19,810 nucleotides of DNA from CAIKZJ01 sp041675325 (GTDB taxonomy: Bacteria; Bacteroidota; Ignavibacteria; Tepidaquicellales; Tepidaquicellaceae), in the NCBI GenBank assembly GCA_041675325.1, contig JBAYUG010000066.1, forward strand, positions 1 to 19,810, written 5' to 3'. The notes below the pieces were generated by a model. It saw only the letters and a program-made list of their open reading frames with translations. It did no database searches and was not told the origin of the DNA. Numbering within the stretch: position 1 is the first letter of the stretch; each line of letters opens with the position of its first letter. The translations under genes and the position numbers were made by a program. Positions 6,511 to 13,315 of the stretch are shown here, piece after piece.

Positions 6511-9033
6511 ATGAAAGCACTTAAACTCTCACTTGCCTTATTAATTATTACAGGCACAGTATTAATTGCGAATTCAATTTTTTCGCAGAGCAATAATCAG
6601 GGTTATGACGACCCAAACCTTGACAGGATTCCGAAACATCTGCTTCAACAGTCACAGAATCAGCAGAATTTTTCTCCTTTTTCAATTAATTCATCGATTG
6701 TAACAGGAGCTGACGGGTACGATAATTTCTATTTAGGAAATGACTTTGCAGAACCTCACATTGCAGTAAATCCAAGAAATCCTCTTCAGTATTTTACAGC
6801 ATTTAATACTAATGCGACTTATTATACAATGAATGGATTAGATTGGTTCAGGAATAATCCAACATTCCCTGGTTTTACAATGATGGGTGACCCTGTAGTA
6901 GCATACGACAGCTTAGGAAATGTTTATTATGAAAACATGTATGGCGATGGTACCAATGTTTTCGGAACACAAATAGCAACATCGAGTAACAACGGGCTGA
7001 CATGGACTTATGCATCAGGTAACACCGGTAACGACAAGAACTGGATTGCAGCTGACCAAAGTGCCGGACCTTATTCAAACTTTGTTTACAGTACAATAAC
7101 TGCAGGAACATCGTGCAATGTTTACAGAAGTACAAACAGAGGTCAATCTTTTGTATATGCTCAATCACTTACTCCGCATAATTTACCAGGGGCTATGCCT
7201 TGTGTTGGTCCGAATGTCATTGGAGGTGACATACCCGGAGGATGTACCTATGTAGTGACAAATGCAGGAAATTCGTTTACGGCAACGTATTCATTTTTCG
7301 CATCAACAGACGGGGGTGCATCGTTCACAATGAAGTCACAACAGAACTTTGCGGGATACGTCGGAACAAATGTGAGCGGAAGAAACAGTGTTCAAAACAT
7401 GAGGACACGTCCATATCCATTTATTACAGCGGATAACAGTTACGGACCTTACAGAGGGAGATTATATTTAGTTTATGCAACAAATCAACCAGCAGGTGAC
7501 GGGAACAAGCCTGATTTATACTGCAGGTATTCAACTGATCAAGGAGCATCATTTTCAGCACCTGTTTTGATAAACGATGATATTAACCCAACAGCAAACC
7601 ACCAATGGCATCCTGCAATATGGTGTGATAAACAGACAGGAAGACTTTACGTTAAGTGGCTTGACACAAGAAATACTCCAACGAGTGATTCTTGTGAAGT
7701 ATATGCATCATATTCAAGCAATGGCGGATCAACATTCGTTCAAAACCAAAAATTATCTACGTCGAAATTTAAAATAGACTGTTCGTCATGTGGAGGCGGC
7801 GGAACCCCCAGGTATCAGGGAGATTATGACGGAATAACATCTTACGGCAAGACCTCGATGGCAGTCTGGACAGACTTCAGAGCAAGTACATTCGGAAGCT
7901 ATACTGCATACTATCCGGATTATGCAATGACTATTAATACTCAAAAGACATTTATTGTAAATAATGACAGTACATTTATAAAAGTAGCTGTTCCTTCGGT
8001 AAAAAGTTACACTGATTACGTGAAATTCACTGTATCAGTAGATACACTTCCTGCAGCGGGAACACTTCAGGTAAATTTTATTAATGGAAAGGATTCAATA
8101 ACAAGTTATCCTGACTCGGTTACTGTCAGTATAAAAACAATAGGCTCTGTTACACCTGGAGTTTACGGAATAATAATTACAGGCAAAGGTCCTAACGGAA
8201 TACCCGTACATCAAAGAATCCAAAACATTGATGTAAATGTAGCCACAGTAAGCATAGGTACAAATAGAAATGGATTATGCGATTTTAAAATTAACAATGT
8301 ACAATTTAATACAAGACAGAATATTATTTTTAACATTGGTTCATCCGTAACGATACAGGCAATGAGCCCGAAGATTGTAGGCGCGACCAGATATGTTTAT
8401 ACAAACTGGTCACAAGGCGGAGATACGACGCAGACATTTACTGTTACTGCACCGGGTACTTACACTGCAAATTATAAACCTCAGTATAGATTGATATTGA
8501 ACTCAACAATTGGAAATACATTTGGCGGCGGTGGATATTATGATTCTGCGGTTTCATTCCAATTTGGCGTAAATTCCAGATTTTATACATCAGGTAATAC
8601 TACATACAGATTTAAAGGCTGGACTGGAATTGGAAACGGTTCATACACAAGCCCTGATACTTTAGGAATGGACACAATAATAAGCATAGCCATTAATAAT
8701 GCAATAGCTGAGACAGCAAACTGGGTAGTAGAATCAGTCGGTATTCAGAATATTGGAACTGAAATTCCGAGTGAATTCAAACTTTACCAGAACTATCCAA
8801 ATCCTTTTAATCCTGTAACCAACATTAATTTTGATGTTCCAAAAGCAGGACTTGTTCAGATAAGGGTATATGATATTCTTGGAAAAGAAGTTGATGTTCT
8901 TGCCAACGAATTTTTACAACCAGGTAAATATAAGGCTACATTCAACGCGGGAAAATTTGCAAGTGGAATTTATTTCTACAGAATTAATACATCTTCATTC
9001 TCAGATATAAAGAGGATGATAGTACTTAAATAG
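6511..9033 (+). CDS. Secreted Asp-box (BNR/sialidase-like) beta-propeller protein with T9SS sorting domain, paralogue 2
   Basis: This 840-residue protein is colinear with the preceding gene along its whole length: signal peptide (1-25, ending IFSQ), the shared GADGYDNFYLG start of the mature domain (66-76), five Asp boxes (158, 207, 265, 341, 402), Ig-like segment, two W-anchored repeats (YTNWSQGGDTT, FKGWTGIGNGSYTSPD) and a T9SS sorting domain from about 752 with NYPNPFNPVTNI. The start is 7 bp after the neighbour's stop, so the two are probably cotranscribed and arose by tandem duplication. Differences are concentrated in propeller loops: this copy has more cysteines, including CSSCGGGG (424-431) where paralogue 1 has a plain Asn/Gly loop, and CPC-spaced Cys near 202-245, suggesting extra disulfides or a metal site. 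The function is unknown beyond secreted, surface-associated glycan or protein interaction. Confidence 0.9.
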   Translation: MKALKLSLALLIITGTVLIANSIFSQSNNQGYDDPNLDRIPKHLLQQSQNQQNFSPFSINSSIVTGADGYDNFYLGNDFAEPHIAVNPRNPLQYFTAFNTNATYYTMNGLDWFRNNPTFPGFTMMGDPVVAYDSLGNVYYENMYGDGTNVFGTQIATSSNNGLTWTYASGNTGNDKNWIAADQSAGPYSNFVYSTITAGTSCNVYRSTNRGQSFVYAQSLTPHNLPGAMPCVGPNVIGGDIPGGCTYVVTNAGNSFTATYSFFASTDGGASFTMKSQQNFAGYVGTNVSGRNSVQNMRTRPYPFITADNSYGPYRGRLYLVYATNQPAGDGNKPDLYCRYSTDQGASFSAPVLINDDINPTANHQWHPAIWCDKQTGRLYVKWLDTRNTPTSDSCEVYASYSSNGGSTFVQNQKLSTSKFKIDCSSCGGGGTPRYQGDYDGITSYGKTSMAVWTDFRASTFGSYTAYYPDYAMTINTQKTFIVNNDSTFIKVAVPSVKSYTDYVKFTVSVDTLPAAGTLQVNFINGKDSITSYPDSVTVSIKTIGSVTPGVYGIIITGKGPNGIPVHQRIQNIDVNVATVSIGTNRNGLCDFKINNVQFNTRQNIIFNIGSSVTIQAMSPKIVGATRYVYTNWSQGGDTTQTFTVTAPGTYTANYKPQYRLILNSTIGNTFGGGGYYDSAVSFQFGVNSRFYTSGNTTYRFKGWTGIGNGSYTSPDTLGMDTIISIAINNAIAETANWVVESVGIQNIGTEIPSEFKLYQNYPNPFNPVTNINFDVPKAGLVQIRVYDILGKEVDVLANEFLQPGKYKATFNAGKFASGIYFYRINTSSFSDIKRMIVLK

Positions 9034-9054
9034 AAAACAATTAATATTGAGAAT

Positions 9055-9082
9055 AAAGGGGATCTTAGCATCCCCTTTTTTT
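9055..9082 (+). terminator. Strong rho-independent terminator after the Asp-box gene pair
   Basis: AAAGGGGAT (9055-9063) and ATCCCCTTT (9070-9078) form a perfect 9-bp stem around CTTAGC, with a run of seven T (9076-9082). It lies 21 bp after the stop of the second paralogue. Confidence 0.92.
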
Positions 9083-9179
9083 ATTGTATAAATGGGAACA
9101 AAATCCGCATAGTTATGTAAATATTATGTTGCTTTTTTTAGGTAAAAAAATGATTAATTTGGGTAGTTAGCTGAAAACA

Positions 9180-9404
9180 TTGGTCATTAAAGAAGAAATA
9201 TTAGAAAAAGGTTTAAAGAAGTTCCGTATCATAGTTGAATTTGACGGAGAAAACTATGTTGCGAGCGGATATCTTGACGGCAATTTAATAAACAAAACAA
9301 GCCAGCCTATTGCAGAAAACCAGTCAAAGACGGAATATGATGGTTCTGTTGTTGATAACCTATTATTTCTTATAAAGGATGATATATTGAACCACAATTA
9401 CTAA
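9180..9404 (+). CDS. Small hypothetical protein (TTG start)
   Basis: The reading frame gives 74 residues from a TTG at 9180. An in-frame TAG lies 12 bp upstream at 9168 and no in-frame ATG exists downstream, so the start must be TTG (or CTG at 9171). I do not recognise the family. The protein is acidic and soluble-looking, with beta-type strands FRIIVEFDGENYVASGYLDG (16-35) and no signal or membrane segment. It ends 7 bp before the ATG of the YciO-type gene, so the two are likely cotranscribed and perhaps translationally coupled. The codon pattern looks coding and resembles its neighbours. The lack of an ATG and of a Shine-Dalgarno site keeps confidence moderate. Confidence 0.5.
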   Translation: MVIKEEILEKGLKKFRIIVEFDGENYVASGYLDGNLINKTSQPIAENQSKTEYDGSVVDNLLFLIKDDILNHNY

Positions 9405-9411
9405 TTATTAG

Positions 9412-10026
9412 ATGTTTCTACATATACATCCCGAAAATCCTGAAGAAAGAAAGATTAAAATGGTAACGGAATGCCTGAAAGACGGCGGAATAGTAATTTA
9501 TCCGACTGATACAGTTTATTCAATGGGATGCGACATAAATAATCATGAAGCAATTGAGAGAATAAGCAGAATAAAGAATATTAACGTTAAGACTGCAAAT
9601 TACTCGTTAGTATGTTATGATTTAAGCCACCTTTCAGATTTTGTTTTCAGCATAGATACACCGCTTTACAGAATAATGAAGAAACATTTACCCGGTGCGT
9701 TTACATTCATTCTTAAAGCAAACAGCAATGTACCGAAAATTTTCAAGAGTAAGAAGAAAACCGTGGGAATAAGAGTACCGGACAGCATAATCTGCAGAAC
9801 AATTGTTAAAGAACTCGGCAATCCGATAACATCAACATCCATACACGATATATATGATAATGATGATTACATCAGCGATCCCGAACTTATTTATGAAGTA
9901 TTTGAAAAAAGAGTTGATATTGTAATTGAAGGCGGACCCGGGAAAAGGACTCCGTCAACAGTAGTTGATTGTTCAGACGGAGATGTTACAATAATACGAC
10001 AGGGTTTGGGGATACTAGATGAGTAA
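9412..10026 (+). CDS. Sua5/YciO/YrdC family protein, YciO type (L-threonylcarbamoyladenylate synthase-like)
   Basis: This 204-residue protein covers one full YrdC-like domain, about the length of E. coli YciO. Family members make threonylcarbamoyl-AMP from threonine, bicarbonate and ATP for the t6A tRNA modification. Visible motifs are GGIVIYPTDTVYSMGCD (25-41), KHLPGAFTFILKA (91-103), TVGIRVPD (117-124), STSIH (141-145) and STVVDCSDGDVTIIRQG (182-198). The opening IHPENPEERKI and the SDPELIYEVFEKRVDIVIEGG segment are YciO-like rather than TsaC-like. YciO proteins of E. coli have weak or unclear activity in the t6A pathway, and the KR..P region of TsaC is not obvious here, so this may be a paralogue rather than the main TsaC. 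No Sua5 C-terminal domain is present. The downstream gene is convergent. Confidence 0.88.
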   Translation: MFLHIHPENPEERKIKMVTECLKDGGIVIYPTDTVYSMGCDINNHEAIERISRIKNINVKTANYSLVCYDLSHLSDFVFSIDTPLYRIMKKHLPGAFTFILKANSNVPKIFKSKKKTVGIRVPDSIICRTIVKELGNPITSTSIHDIYDNDDYISDPELIYEVFEKRVDIVIEGGPGKRTPSTVVDCSDGDVTIIRQGLGILDE

Positions 10027-10074
10027 AACTGAATTTTATATAATCAGTTACTTAGTACAAATTTAAGAACTACT

Positions 10075-10932
10075 CTATAACCATTCTTCTTCGATAATAT
10101 CTCCTTGAATCCCGACTACGGTATATTTTATCGGGGCTTTTCTGTTTGAAGTCTCAACAGAAAGCTGAGCAAGTTTTAACAAACCGCTACAACAAGGAAC
10201 TTCCATAATTACGACGTTTAAGGTATTAATATGAGTCTCTTCAATCAATACTCTTAATTTTTCCATATAGATTTCTTTACCAGAATCCAGTTTAGGACAA
10301 GCAATAACGAGCTTTTTATTCTTTAAAAACTTTGAATGGAAATTTGAGATACTAAACGGTACGCAATCTGCTGCAATAAGTAAATCGCAATTTTTAAAAT
10401 GGGATGCTGTAGGATTGATAAGATGCAGTTGAATGGGCCAGTGAGTTAATTCTGAGCCTACCGAATCATCATTAACTCCATTATGAACATTAGCAAAGGA
10501 CTTTTCCCTAGAGCCGGGACACCCTGTGTGCTGTGGTTCAATACTCTCAACTACGTTTAATTTCTGCACAAATAATGGATTAAGATTTACATTTATGGAA
10601 TTATTTCTTAAGTATTCAATACCCTCATTTAAATAGCCGCTCTCATTATGGTCTTTTAGGTGTTTCAAATGTGCTAAGATTACTTTCTCTCCCATCTTGG
10701 AAATTCTATCCATTACAGCAACTTCACTGTAAGGCTCGGCTTCCCTTTCTTCGAGAGTTATAGCACCTTCGGGACATGTACCGATACATGCTCCGAGACC
10801 GTCACAGAAAAGTTCGCTGACAAGTCTTGCCTTACCGTCAATCATCTGCAGCGCTCCTTCATGACATCCATTTACGCATTCTTCACATCCATTGCATTTC
10901 TGTTCGTCAATTGTAATAATTGTTCTTTTCAT
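10075..10932 (-). CDS. Two-cluster [4Fe-4S] ferredoxin-domain protein
   Basis: This 285-residue protein is an N-terminal ferredoxin domain plus a larger C-terminal domain of unknown role, a combination found in many anaerobes. The first cluster motif is canonical, C13-xx-C16-xx-C19-xxx-C23. The second reads C43-x5-C49-xxx-C53 in FCDGLGACIGTCPEGA, the usual form for this family, with only three cysteines plus Pro. The C-terminal part keeps further conserved-looking Cys motifs: GCPGS (137), AADC (187), ACPK (211) and VPCCSG (245), with THWPIQLHLI (163-172). These could hold an extra cluster or a substrate. There is no signal peptide, so it is cytoplasmic, probably in electron transfer or redox sensing. 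It stands alone on the minus strand, convergent with the YciO-type gene and divergent from mscL. A 6-bp inverted repeat lies 21 bp upstream of its ATG. Confidence 0.88.
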   Translation of the reverse strand: MKRTIITIDEQKCNGCEECVNGCHEGALQMIDGKARLVSELFCDGLGACIGTCPEGAITLEEREAEPYSEVAVMDRISKMGEKVILAHLKHLKDHNESGYLNEGIEYLRNNSINVNLNPLFVQKLNVVESIEPQHTGCPGSREKSFANVHNGVNDDSVGSELTHWPIQLHLINPTASHFKNCDLLIAADCVPFSISNFHSKFLKNKKLVIACPKLDSGKEIYMEKLRVLIEETHINTLNVVIMEVPCCSGLLKLAQLSVETSNRKAPIKYTVVGIQGDIIEEEWL

Positions 10933-10952
10933 TTATTCATTTAAGTTTTAAT

Positions 10953-10968
10953 CAGATAAATATATCTG
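10953..10968. promoter_or_regulatory. Short palindrome upstream of the [4Fe-4S] gene, possible operator
   Basis: CAGATA and TATCTG are perfect inverted arms separated by AATA, 20 bp upstream of the minus-strand ATG at 10932. The size and 4-nt spacer resemble a Crp/Fnr-type half-site arrangement, but the arms do not match the TTGAT consensus. It may be an operator or only an AT-rich chance palindrome. Confidence 0.3.
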
Positions 10969-10993
10969 TTTTAACAAAAAGAAACAAGTAAAA

Positions 10994-11134
10994 ATGAATT
11001 TACATTTTTCGTTTAAAAGAACTCATTATTCAAAAAGAATGAAGTATAAATACATTCAAGAGCTCGACATAACATGCAAAGAAACATACAGTCCTGTTAA
11101 CTTATATCAAAGGCTCACTCAATTTAGCGAATAA
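10994..11134 (+). CDS. Possible small ORF (46 codons) between the [4Fe-4S] gene and mscL
   Basis: An ATG at 10994 opens 46 codons ending in TAA at 11132-11134. The peptide is basic at the start (FKRTHYSKRMKYKYIQEL) with one Cys and no membrane segment. It sits 71 bp before mscL. There is no good ribosome binding site (AAAA before ATG) and no recognised family. It may be spurious; it is listed because it fills most of the 273-bp gap and runs in the same direction as mscL. Confidence 0.25.
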   Translation: MNLHFSFKRTHYSKRMKYKYIQELDITCKETYSPVNLYQRLTQFSE

Positions 11135-11205
11135 GATTCTATAGTTTGTTTTTAATTAAATCTGATTTGATTATCTTTATTTTTTCAGAAACAAAATAAT
11201 ACCTT

Positions 11206-11649
11206 ATGTCATTAATCAAGGAATTCAAGGAATTCATTATGAAGGGCAATGTGATTGACCTTGCAATTGCAGTCATAATAGGAGGAGCATTTGGCAAAAT
11301 TGTAACATCATTAGTGAGTGATATTCTGATGCCGCCGATTGGATTAATTCTTGGAAAAGTGGATTTCAAAGATCTTAAATTTGTAATACAAAGCGGGAAA
11401 GATTCTGTGATGAACGGTACACAGTTAATTACACCTGCAGTTTCCGAAGTATCACTTAACTATGGAGCATTCCTGCAAAATGTATTTGATTTTATATTAA
11501 TAGGACTCTGTATTTTTCTCGTATTAAAAGCATACCAAAATTTTGTTAAGAAAAAGGAAGAGACACCAGCACCTCCTCCGAGTCCAACTAACGAGGAAAA
11601 ACTGCTTTCGGAAATCAGAGATATTTTAAAAGAGAAAAAACAAAACTGA
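11206..11649 (+). CDS. mscL: Large-conductance mechanosensitive channel MscL
   Basis: MscL forms a homopentameric inner-membrane pore that opens under membrane tension to release solutes in hypo-osmotic shock. The 147 residues match the usual 130-150. The N-terminal amphipathic helix (LIKEFKEFIMKGN) leads into TM1 with the pore-lining VIDLAIAVIIGGAFGKIV (16-33) and the conserved DILMPPIG turn (39-46). A periplasmic loop (about 47-85) is followed by TM2 (about 88-110, FLQNVFDFILIGLCIFLVLKA) and a Lys-rich, Pro-rich linker ending in the cytoplasmic helix EEKLLSEIRDILKEKK (130-145). The ribosome binding site is weak. It is followed by the DUF3298-type lipoprotein gene 93 bp downstream, with only a weak hairpin between. 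Confidence 0.97.
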   Translation: MSLIKEFKEFIMKGNVIDLAIAVIIGGAFGKIVTSLVSDILMPPIGLILGKVDFKDLKFVIQSGKDSVMNGTQLITPAVSEVSLNYGAFLQNVFDFILIGLCIFLVLKAYQNFVKKKEETPAPPPSPTNEEKLLSEIRDILKEKKQN

Positions 11650-11742
11650 AGATAACACGGAATATACAAGAAGAAAAACCTGCAGACGGAATAACCTGTC
11701 TGTAAATATTTTATTATATTTTTAATAAACAAATAAATCATT

Positions 11743-12564
11743 ATGAAACACATTATAACAATTGTACTGATTGCATTCATAGTAATAGGATGCGGGAAAA
11801 AAACTGAGACAGTTAGTAAGGATACTAAAGAAGTCAAACAAGAAGTTAAGATTCAAGACAGTTTAAGTTATGAAGTGAAGAATTTCAAGAAGACTTATAA
11901 AGACTGCAAGGACAGTGATGAAAAATGCTCATATCTTAAAGTATCCTATCCTAATTTTTCCGGGTACAGTGCTGCGGAGATTAACAAAGTTGTAGATGCT
12001 TATATAGTAGACAGTATTTTCACAATAGAAGGGAATGCGAGCAATAAGAATCTGGAGGGACTTGCTGCAACATTCTTTGCAGATTATGATAGTGTAATGA
12101 AAGATGCGTCACCGGATTTTCCGGTTGTTTATGCACTAGACGTAAACAGCAATGTGGTTTTTAATAAACCTGCTGCTTTATCAGTAAGTATTGATTACTA
12201 TATAAATACAGGCGGCGCACACCCGAACAGTTTTGTCAGAAACTTTGTCTTTAATCCAAAAACCGGTAAACAAGTCAAATTAAGCGATTTATTTAACAGT
12301 GGATTTGAGGATAAACTGAACAAGTTAATTGATAAGAAATATAGAGAGTACAGAAACCTTAAGGATACAGACAGGCTTGACGGAGAGAAAGGTTATTTAT
12401 TTGATAATTTTATTAAGTTCAATGATAACTTCATACTTACAAAAGAGGGTATTTATTTCTATTATAATAATTATGAGATTGCAGCATATGCAGTCGGTCC
12501 AACGGAACTGAAGTTTACTTATAAGGAACTTGAAGAAATTTTAAAACCAGGATATAAGCTATGA
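11743..12564 (+). CDS. Lipoprotein with DUF4163/DUF3298 (RsiV-like C-terminal) domains
   Basis: This 273-residue protein starts with a lipoprotein signal; the lipobox VIGC puts the acylated Cys at 17. A charged Lys/Glu/Thr linker (18-40) follows. The body matches the paired DUF4163 and DUF3298 layout: a YPNFSGYSAAEINKVVDAYI segment at about 67-86, then the DUF3298 hallmark INTGGAHPNSFVRNFVFN (153-170) with TGKQVKLSDLF after it, and the closing ILTKEGIYFYYNNYEIAAYA / GPTELKF strands (from about 229). This domain pair is also the extracytoplasmic lysozyme-binding part of the anti-sigma factor RsiV, but there is no RsiV helix or sigma gene here, so a regulatory role is not implied. It probably resides in the outer or inner membrane facing the periplasm. 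It overlaps the cytochrome gene by 4 bp (ATGA), indicating coupled translation. Confidence 0.85.
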   Translation: MKHIITIVLIAFIVIGCGKKTETVSKDTKEVKQEVKIQDSLSYEVKNFKKTYKDCKDSDEKCSYLKVSYPNFSGYSAAEINKVVDAYIVDSIFTIEGNASNKNLEGLAATFFADYDSVMKDASPDFPVVYALDVNSNVVFNKPAALSVSIDYYINTGGAHPNSFVRNFVFNPKTGKQVKLSDLFNSGFEDKLNKLIDKKYREYRNLKDTDRLDGEKGYLFDNFIKFNDNFILTKEGIYFYYNNYEIAAYAVGPTELKFTYKELEEILKPGYKL

Positions 12565-12959
12565 AGAAAATAGTTATAATAATTTTATTATCAGTTGTTT
12601 CTTTTATAATTGGGTGTTCCGAGGATGCTAAGACAGATAAGGGAACGGGTCCTGTTAAAGAGTTAGCATTAGGAGAAATAGACAAGAAATTAGTAAGCGA
12701 AGGACAGGTATTGTTTCAGAAGAAATGCACTACTTGCCATGGGCTTGACCAGAAAAAGATAGGATCAGCGTTAAGAGGAATCACAAAACGCAGAACACCC
12801 GAATGGATAATGAACATGATGCTTAATCCGGACGGAATGATAAATGAAAATAAAGCTGCGAAAGAGTTATTTGAAGAAATGAAAGTCAGGATGAATCCGC
12901 AAGATGTAAACGAGACTGATGCAAGGAAGATACTTGAATATCTAAGAACAGAAAATTAA
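12561..12959 (+). CDS. Monohaem cytochrome c lipoprotein
   Basis: This 132-residue protein carries a lipoprotein signal (lipobox IIGC, acylated Cys 19), a short linker (20-35) and one class I cytochrome c domain (about 38-130). The haem site is CTTCH (56-60), preceded by LVSEGQVLFQKK, the normal first helix. The sixth ligand is probably the Met in VRMNPQDV (109-116), just before the C-terminal helix ETDARKILEYLRTEN. WIMNMMLNPDGM supplies other Met candidates. The protein should be membrane-anchored and periplasmic, acting as a small electron carrier. The ATG overlaps the stop of the DUF3298 lipoprotein, so both are made from one transcript. The gene ends just before a perfect 16-bp hairpin. 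No oxidase or reductase subunit is nearby to name its partner. Confidence 0.92.
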   Translation: MKKIVIIILLSVVSFIIGCSEDAKTDKGTGPVKELALGEIDKKLVSEGQVLFQKKCTTCHGLDQKKIGSALRGITKRRTPEWIMNMMLNPDGMINENKAAKELFEEMKVRMNPQDVNETDARKILEYLRTEN

Positions 12960-12984
12960 GATAGTGATTATATAGGAATGAATT

Positions 12985-13020
12985 TAAAATATCCGTATTA
13001 TTGATAATACGGATATTTTA
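12985..13020 (+). terminator. Perfect 16-bp hairpin, terminator of the mscL-lipoprotein-cytochrome segment
   Basis: TAAAATATCCGTATTA (12985-13000) and TAATACGGATATTTTA (13005-13020) pair without a mismatch around TTGA. The right arm ends in TTTTA and the left in TAAAA, so it could work in both directions, though the T-tract is short. It starts 26 bp after the cytochrome stop. Confidence 0.75.
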
Positions 13021-13190
13021 CTATTCTCTTATTATTTCCATCCCCCCTCCATAAAAAAGTTCCTGTTGTTACGGAATTAATATCTTGCAACTAATTTTAA
13101 ACGATTATATATTGCGGAGGTTCCTTCACAGAAAAGATAAATTTCCCGTAATAATTACTATAATTTGTTGAGTAAATTTGTTTACAATTA

Positions 13191-13223
13191 TTTGATAATT
13201 TTGTTATTGTTTGATTAAATTTG
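13191..13223 (+). promoter_or_regulatory. Predicted promoter of the TonB-dependent receptor
   Basis: TTTG (13191-13194) and TAAATTTG (13216-13223) are 21 bp apart and fit the Bacteroidota TTTG / TAnnTTTG consensus exactly. A second TAAATTTG (13173-13180) lies 43 bp upstream of the first box. Transcription would start near 13230, about 85 nt before the ATG. Confidence 0.4.
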
Positions 13224-13315
13224 TTGGTCATATTATTATAAATATTTTGGTAATGTTTCACATTAATATTTATCTCTTTTAATCAACTATTTTATAAACT
13301 AAATCAGGACGAAGA

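Larger units (their letters stand above)
12960..13315. other. 356-bp intergenic region before the TonB receptor
   Basis: This gap holds a perfect hairpin (12985-13020), then about 295 bp of very AT-rich DNA with no credible ORF on either strand. The right half is rich in TTTG, AATTTG and TTTGTT runs and contains two TAAATTTG boxes (13173, 13216) that fit a Bacteroidota -7 element. It probably contains the promoter and a leader of under 100 nt for the receptor gene. I see no riboswitch consensus (for example no B12-box-like block). Confidence 0.6.

Noticed and set aside
4026..9033. Calling the two propeller proteins sialidases
   Set aside because: Asp boxes alone are not diagnostic and I could not identify the catalytic Arg triad or nucleophile.
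10027..10074. Terminator between the convergent YciO-type and [4Fe-4S] genes
   Set aside because: No convincing stem-loop could be drawn in the 48-bp gap.
11683..11702. Hairpin CAGAC-N10-GTCTG after mscL
   Set aside because: A 5-bp stem with a 10-nt loop and no good T-tract is too weak to call a terminator.
11743..12564. RsiV-type anti-sigma factor
   Set aside because: The DUF4163/DUF3298 fold is shared, but there is a lipoprotein signal in place of a cytoplasmic sigma-binding domain and no sigma factor gene nearby.
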